Source: Tricholoma matsutake
Taxonomy: Eukaryota > Basidiomycota > Agaricomycetes > Agaricales > Tricholomataceae
Direction: 5' to 3'
DNA length: 64,000 nt
Assembly (NCBI GenBank): GCA_026075535.2
Contig: AP026540.1
Span: 9,920,001-9,984,000, forward strand
Shown: positions 37,297 through 49,572 of the stretch, in pieces
Layout of the letters: every line of letters begins with the position of its first letter
How positions within the stretch are numbered: the first letter of the stretch is position 1
The notes under the pieces: model-generated
Seen by the model: only the letters and a program-made list of their open reading frames with translations
Told to the model about the DNA's origin: nothing
The model's database searches: none
Made by a program: the position numbers and the translations under genes

Positions 37297-37578
37297 TGCC
37301 TGGAGGATCATCTAGTCCCAATGCAACAGGAACATGAATCCAATTCAATTCAGCACTGCCCATCTATAAGGGCAACCTCAGCCTCTAGCAAAGGGAAATC
37401 CAAAGTTAAAATTATGCTACATAATACAAGGATTGGGGGTGCACCTAGCAAAGGGAAATCTGAAGAGAAAACTCTAAAGATCCCTTTGCCAGTGCCCAGT
37501 ATATGTGAAAACTGCAAAAATCAAATAATAACTAAAAATAGAAAAGGCGGAGATAGGCTGATCAAGGCCGCCGCATGA

Positions 37579-37789
37579 TGTAATACCAAGGGGTAGATGT
37601 CAGAAGGGTACTCCATCTCTAAATATAAAACTGTCAACATGCACAAATGTGATAGAAAGGGAAATTAGTAATAAAATAAGGGAAAATCATAGAAAATGAA
37701 GAATAGAAGGAAACGAGGCGAGAAAAAATATAGGACAAACATAAAAAATAGGAGAAACACGTGGGACACCCTCTAGTCCCCTTACATCA
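37579..37789 (-). repeat. LTR of a third retroelement (remnant)
   Basis: 211 bp with TG...CA ends on the + strand (TGTAATACCAAGG...CTTACATCA). On the minus strand a purine tract, AGAGGGGGGG, sits directly before TGATGTAAGGGG, the expected place of a polypurine tract before a 3' LTR. The chromodomain stub on the same strand is just upstream, so this is a 3' LTR. No partner LTR is seen in the window. Confidence 0.65.
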
Positions 37790-37827
37790 CCCCCCCTCTA
37801 AGATGCATTGCCCCGATGCATTCAAAA

Positions 37828-38135
37828 TCACATATGACCAAAGTCACTGACTTGAATGTGACGTGGTGCAGCAGTGTGCCGTTGGTGGAACTCCTTGACC
37901 AACCGAGGGGCATTCACATCGGACTCCTTGACCCATGAGTTCTCCTCATACCCATAACCCTTCCAGTGTACCAAATACTGGAGCTTCCCTCGACGTAACC
38001 GGCTATCCAAGATTGACTTGACTTTATACTGGGGTTCTCCCTCCATGACTGTAGGTGGCGGTGGTGGTCATGAACAGCATCCTGGAAAAGGATCTGAGGG
38101 AGCTGGAAGGAGTTTCACGACATGGAAGACTGGGT
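37828..38135 (-). pseudogene. Chromodomain end of a Gypsy pol, 5'-truncated
   Basis: The minus strand encodes LHPVFHVVKLLPAPSDPFPG, then a TGA at about 38069, then VMEGEPQYKVKSILDSRL, KLQYLVHWKGYGYEENSW and VKEFHQRHTAAP, ending at 37828. This is the typical integrase C-terminus plus chromodomain of chromoviral Gypsy elements. The family differs from the two nested elements. Upstream of about 38140 the similarity to pol stops, so the rest of the element is gone. Confidence 0.75.
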
Positions 38136-38267
38136 GAAGTCTAGACATGGAGGCTGGGAGGCATTGGCTGCACTAACCTGCACAGAAATTGAGTCCAGCA
38201 TTTGTTGAGGTATTGTAGCAGCTGCAGCCATTGACTGTGTGACACATTGAGGGGGAGGGGGGCCTGC

Positions 38268-40568
38268 TTATTGTGAGCAAAATCTAATCATGTCACGTTC
38301 AAGTAGAAAGAGTCCATTACCTTTGACCCTGGATGAAACAACACCTGCCTTGGAATCTGTATGCTTAAACGGCTTGATCTCGACCTCCACTATCATGTTT
38401 TTCTTCTGCTTTAGAGTACGTTGTGGTTCGTTGACCTTGTTCTGGTGTCTGGGTAATGGTGTGGTGACAGCAGCTGACACATCGACATTTGGGACAGGAT
38501 GCAGCTTCGATTGCATGGACTGAGGCCCAAAGGTAGAGCGACTGAGAGATGACATGGGTACATCAACTGGTTTTACAACTGCTGATTTTCCAACCAATAA
38601 ACATCATACAAGATTACAACGCGACAATAGCCAAAACTCACCATTTGCTTTGACAGCGGAATTCCCAGTTTTCGGCATATTTGCTTCGATTACCGGCATT
38701 GCTGATTGCTTGGACCTTGGTTTGAAGGTCGATTGAGATGAGACTACCCCCGATACTTGATTCACCTGCTTTGCTTTACCTGATTTGTGGAATAAATATG
38801 GAATTTATGGAGAAATAATTACAATGAAGACACTCACCAAGCCCTCTGTCCTTCCACAATTGCTTCCCAACAACCTGCTTCATCAACGATGATTGTCCTT
38901 GTTTCTGTTTAATGGCCATGTCTGAATCAGATGACTCTTGATCGATTCCAGAAAAATCGAATTCTTCTGAAGACTTCGATGATACTGATCCTGATCTGGG
39001 TTTACGACGTCTTGAATCTGGTTGAATATAGTCCTTCCATGTGAGGACTTCCTTTTCTTTTCCTTTGTCCTTCCTCTTGCAACTGGGCCCATCAGATGTG
39101 GAGAATGTAGCCGACATCCGCTTTCACTTTCTTGGTTGATCGGATGACTTCACTTGAAATTGGAACCTGATTCCATCATTGCCATCCTCCTGTCATTTAT
39201 ACCAGAAGTCGAGTAGATCTTGCACTTGAGGATCTTTCATTTTTGATGGATCAAGCAAAGTAAACCCTTCCAGGAGTTGGTCTGGGTCAAAGTAGTCATT
39301 AGGGTTCTGGATAATCGAAGTCCAGGGAGGAATTCCATTATCATTTCCTGTAGCTTGCCCTATATGCAATATCATTAATACCAGCCAATCTTAACATTCA
39401 TTTTTGTAAATTCACTTACGGTAAGCTACTGCAACATAGGATCGTACCAATGATTTCTTCTCCATCCCTTTTTTAGGCCACTCAGAGGGATCAGGAAGCA
39501 GTGGGTGACCATCGTCATCTGTTTCCAGCTGCAAGTATGGCTTCCGGCTTGTGGAACCGTTTTGTACCGTCGACCTAGCATCCTCAGAATCTAAATCGGT
39601 AATGCTGTAAAACAATGTTCTTACTGACCGGATCAAGACTCTTACCATGCATACGTTTGCCATGAGCACTTAGGAGGGCCATGATAGGTTTTGTCTCCCA
39701 GTCTGGGTTTGCTTGAACAAACGAAGTCCCTTCCAGTTCCCTCATGTACTCATGCCTCATACAATACATGAACATCAGTATTCGGACTAAGGATAATGAA
39801 AACTCACATAGTTGAGACAACAGTTCCTTTTTTGTCCTTGTAAAAGCTCAGGACAAGACAGTCCATACCGGATGATTTCTTCATCTGTTTGCAAAATGAC
39901 CGAATATATTTATAGGCCTTCTCAGCATTCCTGAGGAAATATGGATAAGTTAATCCAAATAAGAAGGGTAATTCATAATTGTAACACTTGCTTCGCTTGC
40001 TGTTTCGGTGGCGGGCCCATTTGGTTCCATAACTCCACCACTCGATCCAGTCTTTCCTTCTCTTTATCCAATATGACATTCCATAACTTTGAGAGTTCCT
40101 TCTGATAGAGACTGAATGCCTTCTTATTTTCTGACAGCCCTGATGAGGCCCTGTTCCATCCCCCCATCTTCCTTCAGATTATTTCCTTCAACTCATCTTC
40201 CGCTTCCATTCCGAAGACACTCCGTGCTGTCCACTTTTTGACACTCCTAAATTTCTCCACAGATTCCCGTTTCCTTCCATACATATGAAACCAAGTATAA
40301 ACACCCTAAATACATGAATCATAAGTGGTCAGTTTGTCGTCTTCTATTACTGAAGGAAAACTCCGACATCTTTTTTAAGCTTCTTATCAGCTTTGTTCCA
40401 GTTTTTATTCGCTTTCTTCATGTCATGAAAAGTGTGAGTGGCAATCTGACTATGGTCAGTCCTATTCACCGCTTGCCATTCATCTTTGTATTCTCCAAGC
40501 AAGGCCAAGTCCTCAGGTGTAAAATTGAAACGGAGAAGCTCTAGGGGAACATTGATTTCGTCTGACAT
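38268..40568 (-). pseudogene. Multi-exon gene of unknown function beside the KDZ transposase, three TGA stops
   Basis: About seven exons on the minus strand, starting MSDEINVPLELLRFNFTPED at 40568 and ending at the TAA at 38268. Order: EYKDEWQAVNRTDHSQI; YTWFHMYGRKRESVEKFRS; a helical stretch (NRASSGLSENKKAFSLYQKEL, RLDRVVELWNQMGPPPKQQ); KAYKYIRSFCKQMKKSSGMD; DCLVLSFYKDKKGTVVST; then LQLETDDDGHPLLPDPSEWP, and a Ser/Lys-rich C-terminus. In-frame TGA codons lie at 40174, 39193 and 39124, each where the surrounding basic sequence would suit arginine. I recall similar repeated proteins in Agaricomycete genomes but know no function. No catalytic motif is visible. It may be cargo of the KDZ element. 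Confidence 0.6.
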
Positions 40569-41266
40569 ACAGTTGGCAAGGGAGAATTATTGTGTCAATG
40601 AGGGAAAATGTCACGGTGAAATGTGTGAAGGATGCAGGGCTACCAATATCTCGATCGTAAAGTGATCTCGCCTAGAATCAGTGATTGAAAGCCCCTAACT
40701 TACTGAGAGAAAGATGCATATTTGATTCTGAATGTAAATGCTATAGATGTAAATGAAAGCAGGTTATGAACACAGGTAATTAAGGCAGGTAAACAGATGA
40801 GATAGATTCAGCTGGTGGCAAAGTACGAATCAACCATAAGTTCGATATTTTCCAAACTTTAAGAATCAGGCTCTTGTCCAGATATAATCAATTTTGCAGG
40901 GAGATCTCCACTTAATACTAGCAGAAAACAGCTTTCTGCATGCTTGATATAAAAGTGAAAACATTCCAAGCCATGTTGAATACATAATCATATGGAAAGT
41001 GAGAGTGATCAGCTGAGTTTTGGTCCGCCGTTGCCTTGATACGGTCAGCGATCACTCTATACCAGTCTGCCATGATCCTTGAATGTCCTGGAGCCTCCGA
41101 TATCCAAGCACAAATTCAAATTTATTATCTAATATCTAACATCGAACATCTTCAATTACTGGTTAGCAGATAGCAAAACTCATGTCGAAGGAGAGCATAA
41201 TCATCTTTGTAAACATAAGTATTGTATCCTTCCGTTATACAAATGCTACAGTCTATCAGAAAAAAC
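40569..41266 (-). other. AT-rich spacer between two element-associated genes
   Basis: About 700 bp with no supported gene. This is the upstream region of the unknown gene ending at 38268 and the 3' flank of the next one. Confidence 0.4.
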
Positions 41267-42811
41267 CTAAATATCTCCAACGCGAGGCTTTTTCAAACAT
41301 TCAATTTCTGCCACGACATCCACCTTATTCTCTCTGTCACATAAACCCTCTTCAACATATCGGCGCTTCATATCGCAGCTAATTTCTATGTAAGTCTGCT
41401 GTTTCAGATGGGCATCAATCACTTGTTGAAGTACTGAAAATGGAATGGTGATTGTGGGCTTGTCTTGATCCTCGGGCGGTGATGTGCAATAGAGGTGTAG
41501 GTTCAGAATGTTGATTGCTGTAGGCCCGTTTATCTTTTTGGGGAAAATCTATATTCCAAACATAGATGTTAGTGCATGACAAGGTATTTTAGATGAAAGG
41601 AACTTCCTGTATACAGAGATTGTTGAGAAACCATGAATTTTACATACTTCCCATCGAATTTTGATACACAATAAAACTTGGTGGCAGGGGGGACAACATG
41701 GTCCTCAGCCTCATCAGCATACTCATCGCACCTTGTTAGGTGGTTCAATAATCGTGAGCCTGACTCTTCCAACATCACGAACGTTTCGGCATAGTCTGCT
41801 TCCCAAAAGATGCATATCACTTTTTTCAAGCCTTGCAGTCGTCCACCCGGAGCATAGTCATGCTCAATCTTTATACCAATTGCTAGCCGCACCCTGCCAA
41901 GGGAACAAGCAACAAATCGGGCAAGATCGCATGCAAGCGTCGTTGCATCCTCGCTATAGGCCACTTCCCAGACAACTGTTGGCCATGCTTGTGTTAGGGG
42001 TTGCTTCGTGGGGTGATCCTTGTACAGGCTGAAGTCAGGACTCTTCATGCCGTCTTCCAAATCAACATCTGCGGAGCCTCCGAGGCAAACAAAGCTTGTA
42101 TCGAGACGGAATAAAGAGCGACCTTCAGTGTCATCGATGTTGACATTGAAAAAGAGAGAGGACATGATCTCATGTCCAAATGTTGGGTAGTGCACGATTA
42201 ACTTGTCCTCCGAAAAATCGATCCTGTGATGCTGTTAGATTTTGCACGAACTAGAGAAACTCAACATACCTGATATTCTCCCAACCCGGCAATTCAGATG
42301 CTCTAGACCTTTCCCATAACATATGAACAATCTCTGATGAGATACCCTCAATAGATATCTTGCGCTCTCCAGCTGTCCCAGCCTTCCCATCCAGAAGTGG
42401 CTTCAACCTAGATAAAACTTGATTGAAGGATAGATTATGGGTTTCATCAGTAGATTCTACCAAGGGATGAGGTGTAGAAGGGGAGATTGCAATACAATTG
42501 GTTGGATCAGATGCAAGAGATGATGGTAGATGTTGTGAGTTGTCAAGAGAGTCTAACAAGGAGTGAGGTGTTGGAAGGCCAGTAGCATCATGACTAGTGG
42601 CAATGGAATTGCCGGGATTTGAGTTCTTCGCAGAAACTGTTTTGCTTCAGCCTACTGAGGGTGTTGCTGTCTGACCACACACATTAGAAGTTACCGTGCC
42701 ACTGTGTTTTGAAGGAGATGGTGGTGGAGTACGAGGAAATGAGGAATCAAAACTCAAACGTGTAGCCAGTCTAGTGGTGTTACTATGATCCAGAAGTCGA
42801 TGGGGTAGCAT
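41267..42811 (-). pseudogene. Possible PD-(D/E)XK-nuclease-like protein, one TGA
   Basis: Minus-strand gene with an ATG at 42811 (MLPHRLLDHSNTTRLATRL) and stop TAG at 41267. A Ser/Thr/Pro-rich N-terminus is interrupted by a TGA at 42647-42649; no other in-frame ATG follows before the folded region. Exons join at GWENIR|IDFSEDKLIVHYPTFG and at FDGK|FSPKKINGPTAIN. The domain contains SPDFSLYK, then TVVWEVAYSEDATTLACDLARF and LAIGIKIEHDY. An aspartate followed by a strand with E-x-x-x-S-E and a hydrophobic strand is the layout of the fungal restriction-endonuclease-like fold, but the usual lysine of D/E-x-K is not obvious. The nuclease assignment is therefore tentative. Head-to-head with the KDZ transposase, 332 bp apart. 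Confidence 0.55.
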
Positions 42812-43143
42812 CTGTGAATGGTGCGACTTGGCAGCATTGGTGTCGAACGTCGAACCGTGATTTCTAATAGTAAGTGATTGTTGATTGTCACACCATTAGG
42901 CATGACTTCAAGTTGATCCCAAACTTGAGAATGCCACAAAAAAACCAGCACAAGCCTTGTCGTCAGTACCTTATCACCCACATGTCAGCTTGCTTGAGGG
43001 GCATGAGGGAATGGTCATACTCTTGTGTTAGACTCAGACTTTGCCTCATGGTATGCCAGATGAAAATTAGTCAGCTCTTTTGACTTTGGTGCTTTTCCTT
43101 CCTCATTCACCTATATATCCTTCTCCGTTATCATATTACCCAG

Positions 43144-46100
43144 ATGCCTGTTAAAAAGTACAAACCCACACCTAAAAATACTGGTGCTGGTGACATGGTC
43201 ATTCTAAGTTCCACCAGTCATTATACAGCTCGAGGACTGGTAGAAAAGTGGACGATCAGTAAGCATACTAGCACCAGTAACACTGCTAGTCCAGAAAAGT
43301 CTCCTTCAAAATCCCCTCAGAAGCGTACCCATGGCTTGATGCCAGATGTTGGTATTCATGGTGGATTCAACTTTGATCAAGGCATGTTGGAACCATTAAA
43401 AATTCCACAGTCGAAAGTGGGTCTTGATTATTTCTTAATACAATTCTGGAGGAAGGTTCTTACCTTTTATTTGCAAACCCAGTCTCAAAATGATTATATG
43501 AGGGAATACCTTGACAAAAGGAACTTCTATGTTGCCCAAATTATAGCATCTGAAGGTGGCTCACCTGACCATTTGTGTGTCAGCTGTGGAACTTTGGTGG
43601 ATTGGAGATGCATGGATTGTCTTGGGCAGCCTTCCTATTGCATGACATGCTGTCAATCCAACCATGCCAATACTCCATTCCACCGGGTGCAACATTGGGT
43701 CGGCCAATATTTCGAAGATTCCTGGCTCATCAAGACAGGTCTAACCATTCATTTTGGTCATGGTGGGAAACCCTGTCCATCTGCTGTCCACTTACACACT
43801 CCTGGTCCCAGCAATCTTAATCATGACTTCTCATTTGGCCTACCCGATCTGCCCAAAGAGATGATGGGTGATCCGAATGATGACTTTGATTCTGAATCAA
43901 CCCAGTTCTTAAACATGGAGGCTGCGGAACTTGGCGAAGTACCAGATGTTGTAGATGATGGTGAGCCAATAATGTTCAAGACCTTTGTCCAAGAGGAATG
44001 GAATTTCGATTCCAAGCCAACTGGACAAAACATACTTGTCATAGTACATGACAACGGAGTGCATCATCTGCCAGTTCAATGGTGTCAATGCCCAGGCCAC
44101 TTACCTGAAGACATCCACGCTCTGGATCTACAATTCTTTCCCGCTTCATTCAAGAGAGTGAGGACCTTGTTCTCCTTCCAGGGACTTGATGCCTTTTTAG
44201 CAGAAAACCAGGAATGCAAGTCCTTGGCTTGGCATTATTACCAAAAGCTTCGGAGATTTATGTCGGGATCATTTCCTCACATCGTCCCAGATCGATATAG
44301 GGAACTGTTACGATGCACGAGGCAATACCGAAATATCAAGCATGTGAAGTGGCATGGCTTCGGTCATGACGTTCAACCTCCAGGCCTTGGAGAACTTTCT
44401 GCTCAGTGTCCAGCATGCCCACAACCAGGTGTGAATATTTCTGAAGATTGGGAGCAGGACAAGGATCAGTAAGTCTAGTTTTCATTTCAGAATGTCCACC
44501 TGATCAAGTATTAATTGTAGATGGGTATACACATGGTCATTCGCAATTGATGGGAATTTCACTGCTTCACACCAACGTCAAAAATGCCCCGATGACAATG
44601 TTCCACTAACGAATGGTCAATCGTTCATGATGGAGAGCTCTTTGTATAAGAAGCACTTAAAGGTTGCAATAGAATCCAAGCGCCAGCCTTGTACTTGTAA
44701 TGAGTTCAAGGCAGAACGGAGTCGAAAGATCGATGTTGCTGCTTGTGATGCCACTGGGATAGGCTCCGTCGTTTGCCTTCGGAATGGGTTTTTCATTCCA
44801 GAAGCTACAGTTGACTTCCAGAAAGGAGAACAGTAAGCATATTTACATGATTCAATCTGAAATAGGCCTCATATAGTTCATTCTAATCAGACAAAAGAAT
44901 ATTGACTACGCCATTTGTAAGGCATTGAATGGAAAAAGTATGAAAGGAATTAAGCAAAGTTTCTTGGTCTACAACATTTTTTGTCAGTGGTGGATCAACT
45001 TCCTCTTACGGGTCAATCATTCGCCCTACCTATCCATTCCTGAAGGCATGAAATTGATTGGAGGGATAGGAGACTTTCATGTGAAGGGGCATATCATTGA
45101 CTGCTTTGCAAGGTGGACTTTGTTATTTATCATCGGGTCTGGTGTTATCGATGGAGAAATTCTAGAGACTCTGTGGTCAGTGCTGAACGAGACCTCCTGG
45201 AGTGCTAAAGGGTCGACGCTGGCCCACCAGAGCAAAATTCTGGATGATCACATGAACCATTCTAACTGGAAAAAACTGATAGGGATGGGTATGGAACTTC
45301 TGACGTTTCATTTGGTTACTATCTTGCTGATCATGAATTCTTCTAGTTTCAACATTGATCCGAAAGTTAAAAAGGGCCAAGGAGTTGCTGAAGTCATCTG
45401 AAGTGGCATATCAGAAACTGACAGATTCAGCATCCAAGGTAGACCTTGAGAAATGGTCTAAGGGAGAGCAGAAGGCACAAAAGAATTGAGAACAGGACTT
45501 CCAGAGCATGGATTATTTCGCATTGAAAATGAATACAGGTGAGAGTGGCAGTAGTTAATATGTACAAGCTAACCATAATGCCACTGAAAGCCCCAGGCAA
45601 AGTGGAAGTACAACTACAGCTAACCAACGAAGAAATGTTTTCTGGAAAGGCTGGCATGATCAATTTTCTAACACAAGGCATCCGAATACAAGAAACCCAG
45701 TATGGCGCTGTCATTTACAATGAGATTGCAGATAGCTAACAAATCAACACGTTTTGGTTCCAGATTAGCCTTGCAAAGTTACTTAAGGCAGGCTGGTGCT
45801 AAACCAACTGTGAAAGAACAAATCGAGATTACGAAAAGGCAGAGCAAACTACTCAGCAAAATTACGGACCACCAAAGACGTGCCAATTGACTTCTGAGTC
45901 CTGATCATCTACTAGAGGCCGATTACGGATATGAACCTACTGAACGATTCGAAGTTGGAAATGATGGGGAAATTGAACTGCTAAAGGCCCACTCCAGGTC
46001 AGATCCATTCGTCAATCCAGATAAATCACCCTGGCCAGAGAACTATCAGATTACAATGCCATCATCCATGGAACGACGGATGGAAAGTAACTTTGTGGAA

Positions 46101-46806
46101 GCAGTCCGTTTGGAGGTAAGACTGAGGGCAGGCCAATGTAATGATAGTTTGCAAGGTGTCTGGCTAGCTTTGGGCAAGAAAGCTTTTCTATTCTGGGCAC
46201 AAATTAGACCCAAGGGTCCAAAGACAGGGAAAACGAAGTCATGGGATGGCATTCATGCTGCAGATCAGTCCCTTCGGTTGCAAGCCCAAACATACCACTC
46301 GGCGTGGGAAGCTATTGTAGATTTACAGGGCTCAGCAGAGCTTCTTGCCCGTTATCAGATCCTCAAGACTGAACATCTGAAGACTAGCACCACCTTGTTG
46401 GATCCGGCCATCTCTGGTTGGAAACATGCTGAATTACCTTGGTTTTGGTACTTGGATGTAGCAGGTGATAGCATCTCGTCAGATGACATGAAAGAGTGTA
46501 AGTTGACGGGGTTGATTTATAGATTTGTTATGCATACTGATTGGGTTATAAATTCAAGTTCACAGGGTGAATTGGCTGAGGGCAAAAGCTGCCTTTGATC
46601 ATGCATCTGAGGAGAATATCTTGGTAAAACATGAGATGAAATGGACATTGAACTACTTTCAATATCAGGCCTGACAGTGGGAGGATTGGAAGAAATCAGC
46701 CAAATCTTATGGTCATATCGTCTGTGTGGCTAGGAAAGAAGGAATGTGGCATCGATTTGCCACTTTGGCTGTAGCTTCCTTCTGTAATGTGGGTATTGAA
46801 ATATAG
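43144..46806 (+). pseudogene. KDZ-family transposase with CxC2 cysteine cluster, three TGA stops
   Basis: Transposase of the Kyakuja-Dileera-Zisupton class. The start MPVKKYKPTPKNTGAG is at 43144. The CxC2 cluster follows near 43575: LCVSCGTLVDWRCMDC, SYCMTCCQSNHANTPFHRV, FGHGGKPCP. Exons join at 44468/44521 (DQ|WVYTWSFAIDGNFTA, first catalytic-region aspartate) and near 44830/44892. The core continues with ATGIGSVVCLRNGFFIP, VDFQKGEQQKNIDYA, LVYNIFCQWW, GIGDFHVKGHIIDCF and DGEILETLWSVLNETSW (acidic residue). The C-terminal part needs introns ending near 45347, 45590 and 45764 and carries TGA at 45487, 45888 and 46672. It ends in TAG at 46804. Outside these three codons the frame is continuous, so inactivation looks recent relative to the Gypsy elements. 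Confidence 0.85.
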
Positions 46807-46864
46807 CAATACTTTATCAATTTACCTCCATATAATACTACTAAGCTGTCAGGTCACCTCATCA

Positions 46865-47130
46865 GACCGTTCCATATTATCCGTTCCGTGTTATCTGTAT
46901 TATCTGTTCCATATCATCCGTTCCGTATCATCTGTTCCATATCATCCATTCTGTATCATCTGTTCCGTATCATCCGTTCTGTATCATCCATTCTGTATCA
47001 TCCATTCTGTATCATCCATTCTGTATCATCCATTCTGTATCATCCATTCTGTATCATCCATTCTGTATCATCCGTTCTGTATCATCCGTTCTGTATCATC
47101 CATTTCCGTATCATCCATTCCATTCAGTAT
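46865..47130 (+). repeat. 14-bp minisatellite, TGTATCATCCATTC unit
   Basis: About 17 near-identical units of TRTATCATCCRTTC in head-to-tail order, directly after the KDZ transposase stop and before the convergent TET/JBP-like gene. Variants are CCGTTCC and CCATTCT. Related CATCCRTTCY motifs recur at 50395-50660 and 51240-51390, so this may be a subterminal binding array of the element. Confidence 0.85.
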
Positions 47131-47296
47131 GCCTTGTATCTGTAATGTATTAGCCTATGATCATACAATTATTCCATGGTAAAGATGACATGTGCTAGGC
47201 TGTGAAATCATCCTTTCTCCATTTATTCCACAAGAGGGGTAATGTTTAAGATGTTTATGAACTTGTTCATGGATTCACAGTGAGGTCAGGTATTTC

Positions 47297-48662
47297 CTAC
47301 AAAATACCATATTTTGCCAAGGTCATCCAACTTGGTGAGTCAATCCCCATTCTGCTGTGTACATTGTCCCTCATGTATTGAGCAATGCATATCCTGTTTC
47401 CTTCAGGCTCCTTAACTCCATGCCTCACTAGCTTCCCCAACAAAGCAACTATCGTCCCCAATTCATACTTGAATTCCAACCCCAAATTGTAAAGTCTCAA
47501 CCAAGCATCAGAATAGGGACCTATCGTCGTTAAGAAGTTGTACCATGGGCCTTGAGAGAAATTGTCTCAGTGCAGTGGAGTGCAACAATTGCTAATGAGT
47601 CCATACCCCGAGAATGGGGAAGTCCAGTATTTCAATACCTCTAGCACTGCCTCACCATCTTTGACAGCATCAGAATGATTCATAATTTCGAAAAATACCT
47701 TCTGGCCAGCATGATAAAGCTCAGGATGTGCAATGATAAGAAATGAGCCGATTACAGCCATTGTTTCGGCTGTTTCTTCGAGCCATGTTTGAGTACTTGG
47801 CTTAATCTTTCCTGGTTTGAGAGTGGCTGAAATTTCCAGTGGGTAGTCCCTTGTCTGATTGCAAGAGTGAATTTGTAAATATGTTGTATCACATTGAAGA
47901 CTAGAACATACATCTTTGGCTTGCTGAAACCAAGCTGGTGAAAGATTGATATTTCCAGGTTGAGGTATGCAATTTTCTGGATCCTTGAAGAACTGTGGGT
48001 TGGACCGCCAGCCACTGCTGTCCGCTGATAGCGATCCTTGGAAGGATTCATTTGCATTACAGGTGGCCATCCAGATAGCAGCCTTCAATGGCAAAAATCG
48101 TATTAGTAGTGACATCAGGAGTAATTAATCGAGCCATACCTGTCTAGCATTTGACAAGGCACCTGGAAGATACCACACGACTATCTTCCCGTGGCGGTCA
48201 ACCACAGTCGTTGGTTTGCTGATAAGTAGATCTTTGTAATCGTCGTCCGTTGGATAGCGGTTATTGAGCCTCTCCTCATCAGCTTCATTCTGTCCAGTTG
48301 GTTTTTTTGGTAGTGATGCATCATATCTTTGTGCATCCCATTCCTTCAATGTGACTGTTGACATCGTTGATAAGGGTTCGACTTTCTCATATCATTGAAA
48401 GATGCAGCTTACCCCAGTTCAGATATGCTTTAGCAGCTTGGGAAGCAAGCAGTTCACAGTCACCGACAAGCTCGGCTGATAGATCCAAACTTGGAAGAGG
48501 TCCTGGGTGTGCATTACTAAATAGAGGAGGGAACGAGCCAAATTGAACAGATCCCAAGGCGGCTGTAACATTGCAGATGGTTTTGAGGTACCAGTAAAAC
48601 CTCTGTTGAACATGGTTTGCAAGCTTATCTGTGAGGAAGAAGGGGGAGTCCAATGGTAGCAT
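47297..48662 (-). pseudogene. TET/JBP-type 2OG-Fe(II) dioxygenase, stop in the HxD motif
   Basis: Members of this fungal family oxidise 5-methylcytosine in DNA. The minus-strand exons start with the ATG at 48662 (MLPLDSPFFLTDKLANHV) and join at NWG|VTLKEWDAQR, NARQ|AAIWMATC and QQAKD|TRDYPLEI, ending in TAG at 47297. Diagnostic blocks: DRHGKIVVWYLPGALS, WRSNPQFF, GNINLSPAWFQQAKD, EISATLKPGK, YWTSPFSGYGLISNCCTPLH, then after the stop DNFSQGPWYN, LVRHGVKEPEGNRICIAQYMRD. Basidiomycete relatives, as I remember them, read TPxHRD at the iron-binding site. Here codons 47572-47564 read CAC TGA GAC, so the stop replaces the residue between the two metal ligands. The later histidine (RHGV) and arginine (NRICIAQYMR) are intact. 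Convergent with the KDZ transposase, 490 bp apart. Confidence 0.78.
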
Positions 48663-49572
48663 GGTGGGCTTATTTATACATGAAGTCGACAAGCTACGAC
48701 TGATTACAAATTTGAAACATTGAAATAGGAACGAGGCAATGAATCACAAGACTATCTGATTCTCCGAGTCCTCTATTCCATCATCCATCAGTTGTGATCT
48801 GATCGAGGTAAGGATGGACTGTGCTCCTTCCAGGGCTCGGGTGGTTGCTACCAATTCTGGAATGATATCACCGTCAAGTGGAGGGAGCCATTGACGGCGA
48901 CGGGTCCATCGGTTCTAAAAATGTCAAGTTTATTATATCCGGCAGAAAGGAAGTTAAAGACATATGTTTATGTTGAAACTTGTCAGGGTGTCAGTAAGCG
49001 ACGCTGTCCAGCTGATCTCCTGAGGTTTTACAATCCAGGGGAAACGGACAGGTCCCGGTCAGGTGGGATCCTGTTCACCATTATGACGAAGATCTACTTG
49101 CAGCAAATGTTGAAGGGTGGTATTTGGTTGGTCATATAATTGGAGGATTCCATATGTTGCAAGGTAGAAGTCAGGATGAATAATTCAGAAGTTATTTAGG
49201 AAGCATCATCCAGCATATTTTGCCCCGGCAGTCTGACAAAAAAATCACAATTTGTCAGTTAATGGATGGATAATACCCAGGTCATTGACAAGGGATTCAC
49301 CATCTCAGTCATAAGCAAGTCGATGAATTTTGTGATAGTGATGGAAGAGTCATTCAAAGATGGGGCTCAAAGGAGGAAACATCAGATGCGGGTAACCAGA
49401 AGATCAGAAAATATCTGAGCTGACTCGGTTGTGTCAAATGGGAAGGATTTGACACCTTGCCTTACAAAGTGAGGAAGTAGAGTCCAGTCAATGAGCTGTA
49501 TTTGTGGTTGAATATCCATGGTAAACAAATGTTGTAGGTATGAAGTTGTATGGTAGTGAAACATCCTCCAAG
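48663..49572 (-). other. Possibly a further decayed minus-strand ORF
   Basis: Minus-strand reading gives peptide-like stretches (WRMFHYHTTSYLQHLF, IQLIDWTLLPHFVRQGV, LVNDLGIIHPLTDKL, HPDFYLATYGILQLYDQ) separated by many stops over about 900 bp. The density of protein-like segments on one strand suggests a dead gene, perhaps more cargo of the KDZ element. I cannot define exons or a family. Confidence 0.35.

Larger units (their letters stand above)
25596..37578 (+). pseudogene. Short ORF split by an LTR retrotransposon
   Basis: Removing the retrotransposon at 25721-37296 and one copy of its TGCCT duplication joins 25596-25720 to 37302-37578 in one open frame of about 133 codons, ending in TGA at 37576. 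The left part contains DMKLVKTRKDLCKRTLKDHL. The right part contains EDHLVPMQQEHESNS, two SKGKS boxes (SASSKGKSKVKIM and APSKGKSEEKTLK) and CENCKNQIITKNRKGGD. I do not recognise the protein. The start at 25596 is the first ATG in the frame, but an upstream exon is possible. The stop codon abuts another LTR at 37579, so the original 3' end may also be lost. Confidence 0.45.

Noticed and set aside
46787..47182. A 131-aa ORF with SVSSILYHPFCII repeats
   Set aside because: It is only the translation of the 14-bp minisatellite; the length coprime to 3 makes several frames open at once.
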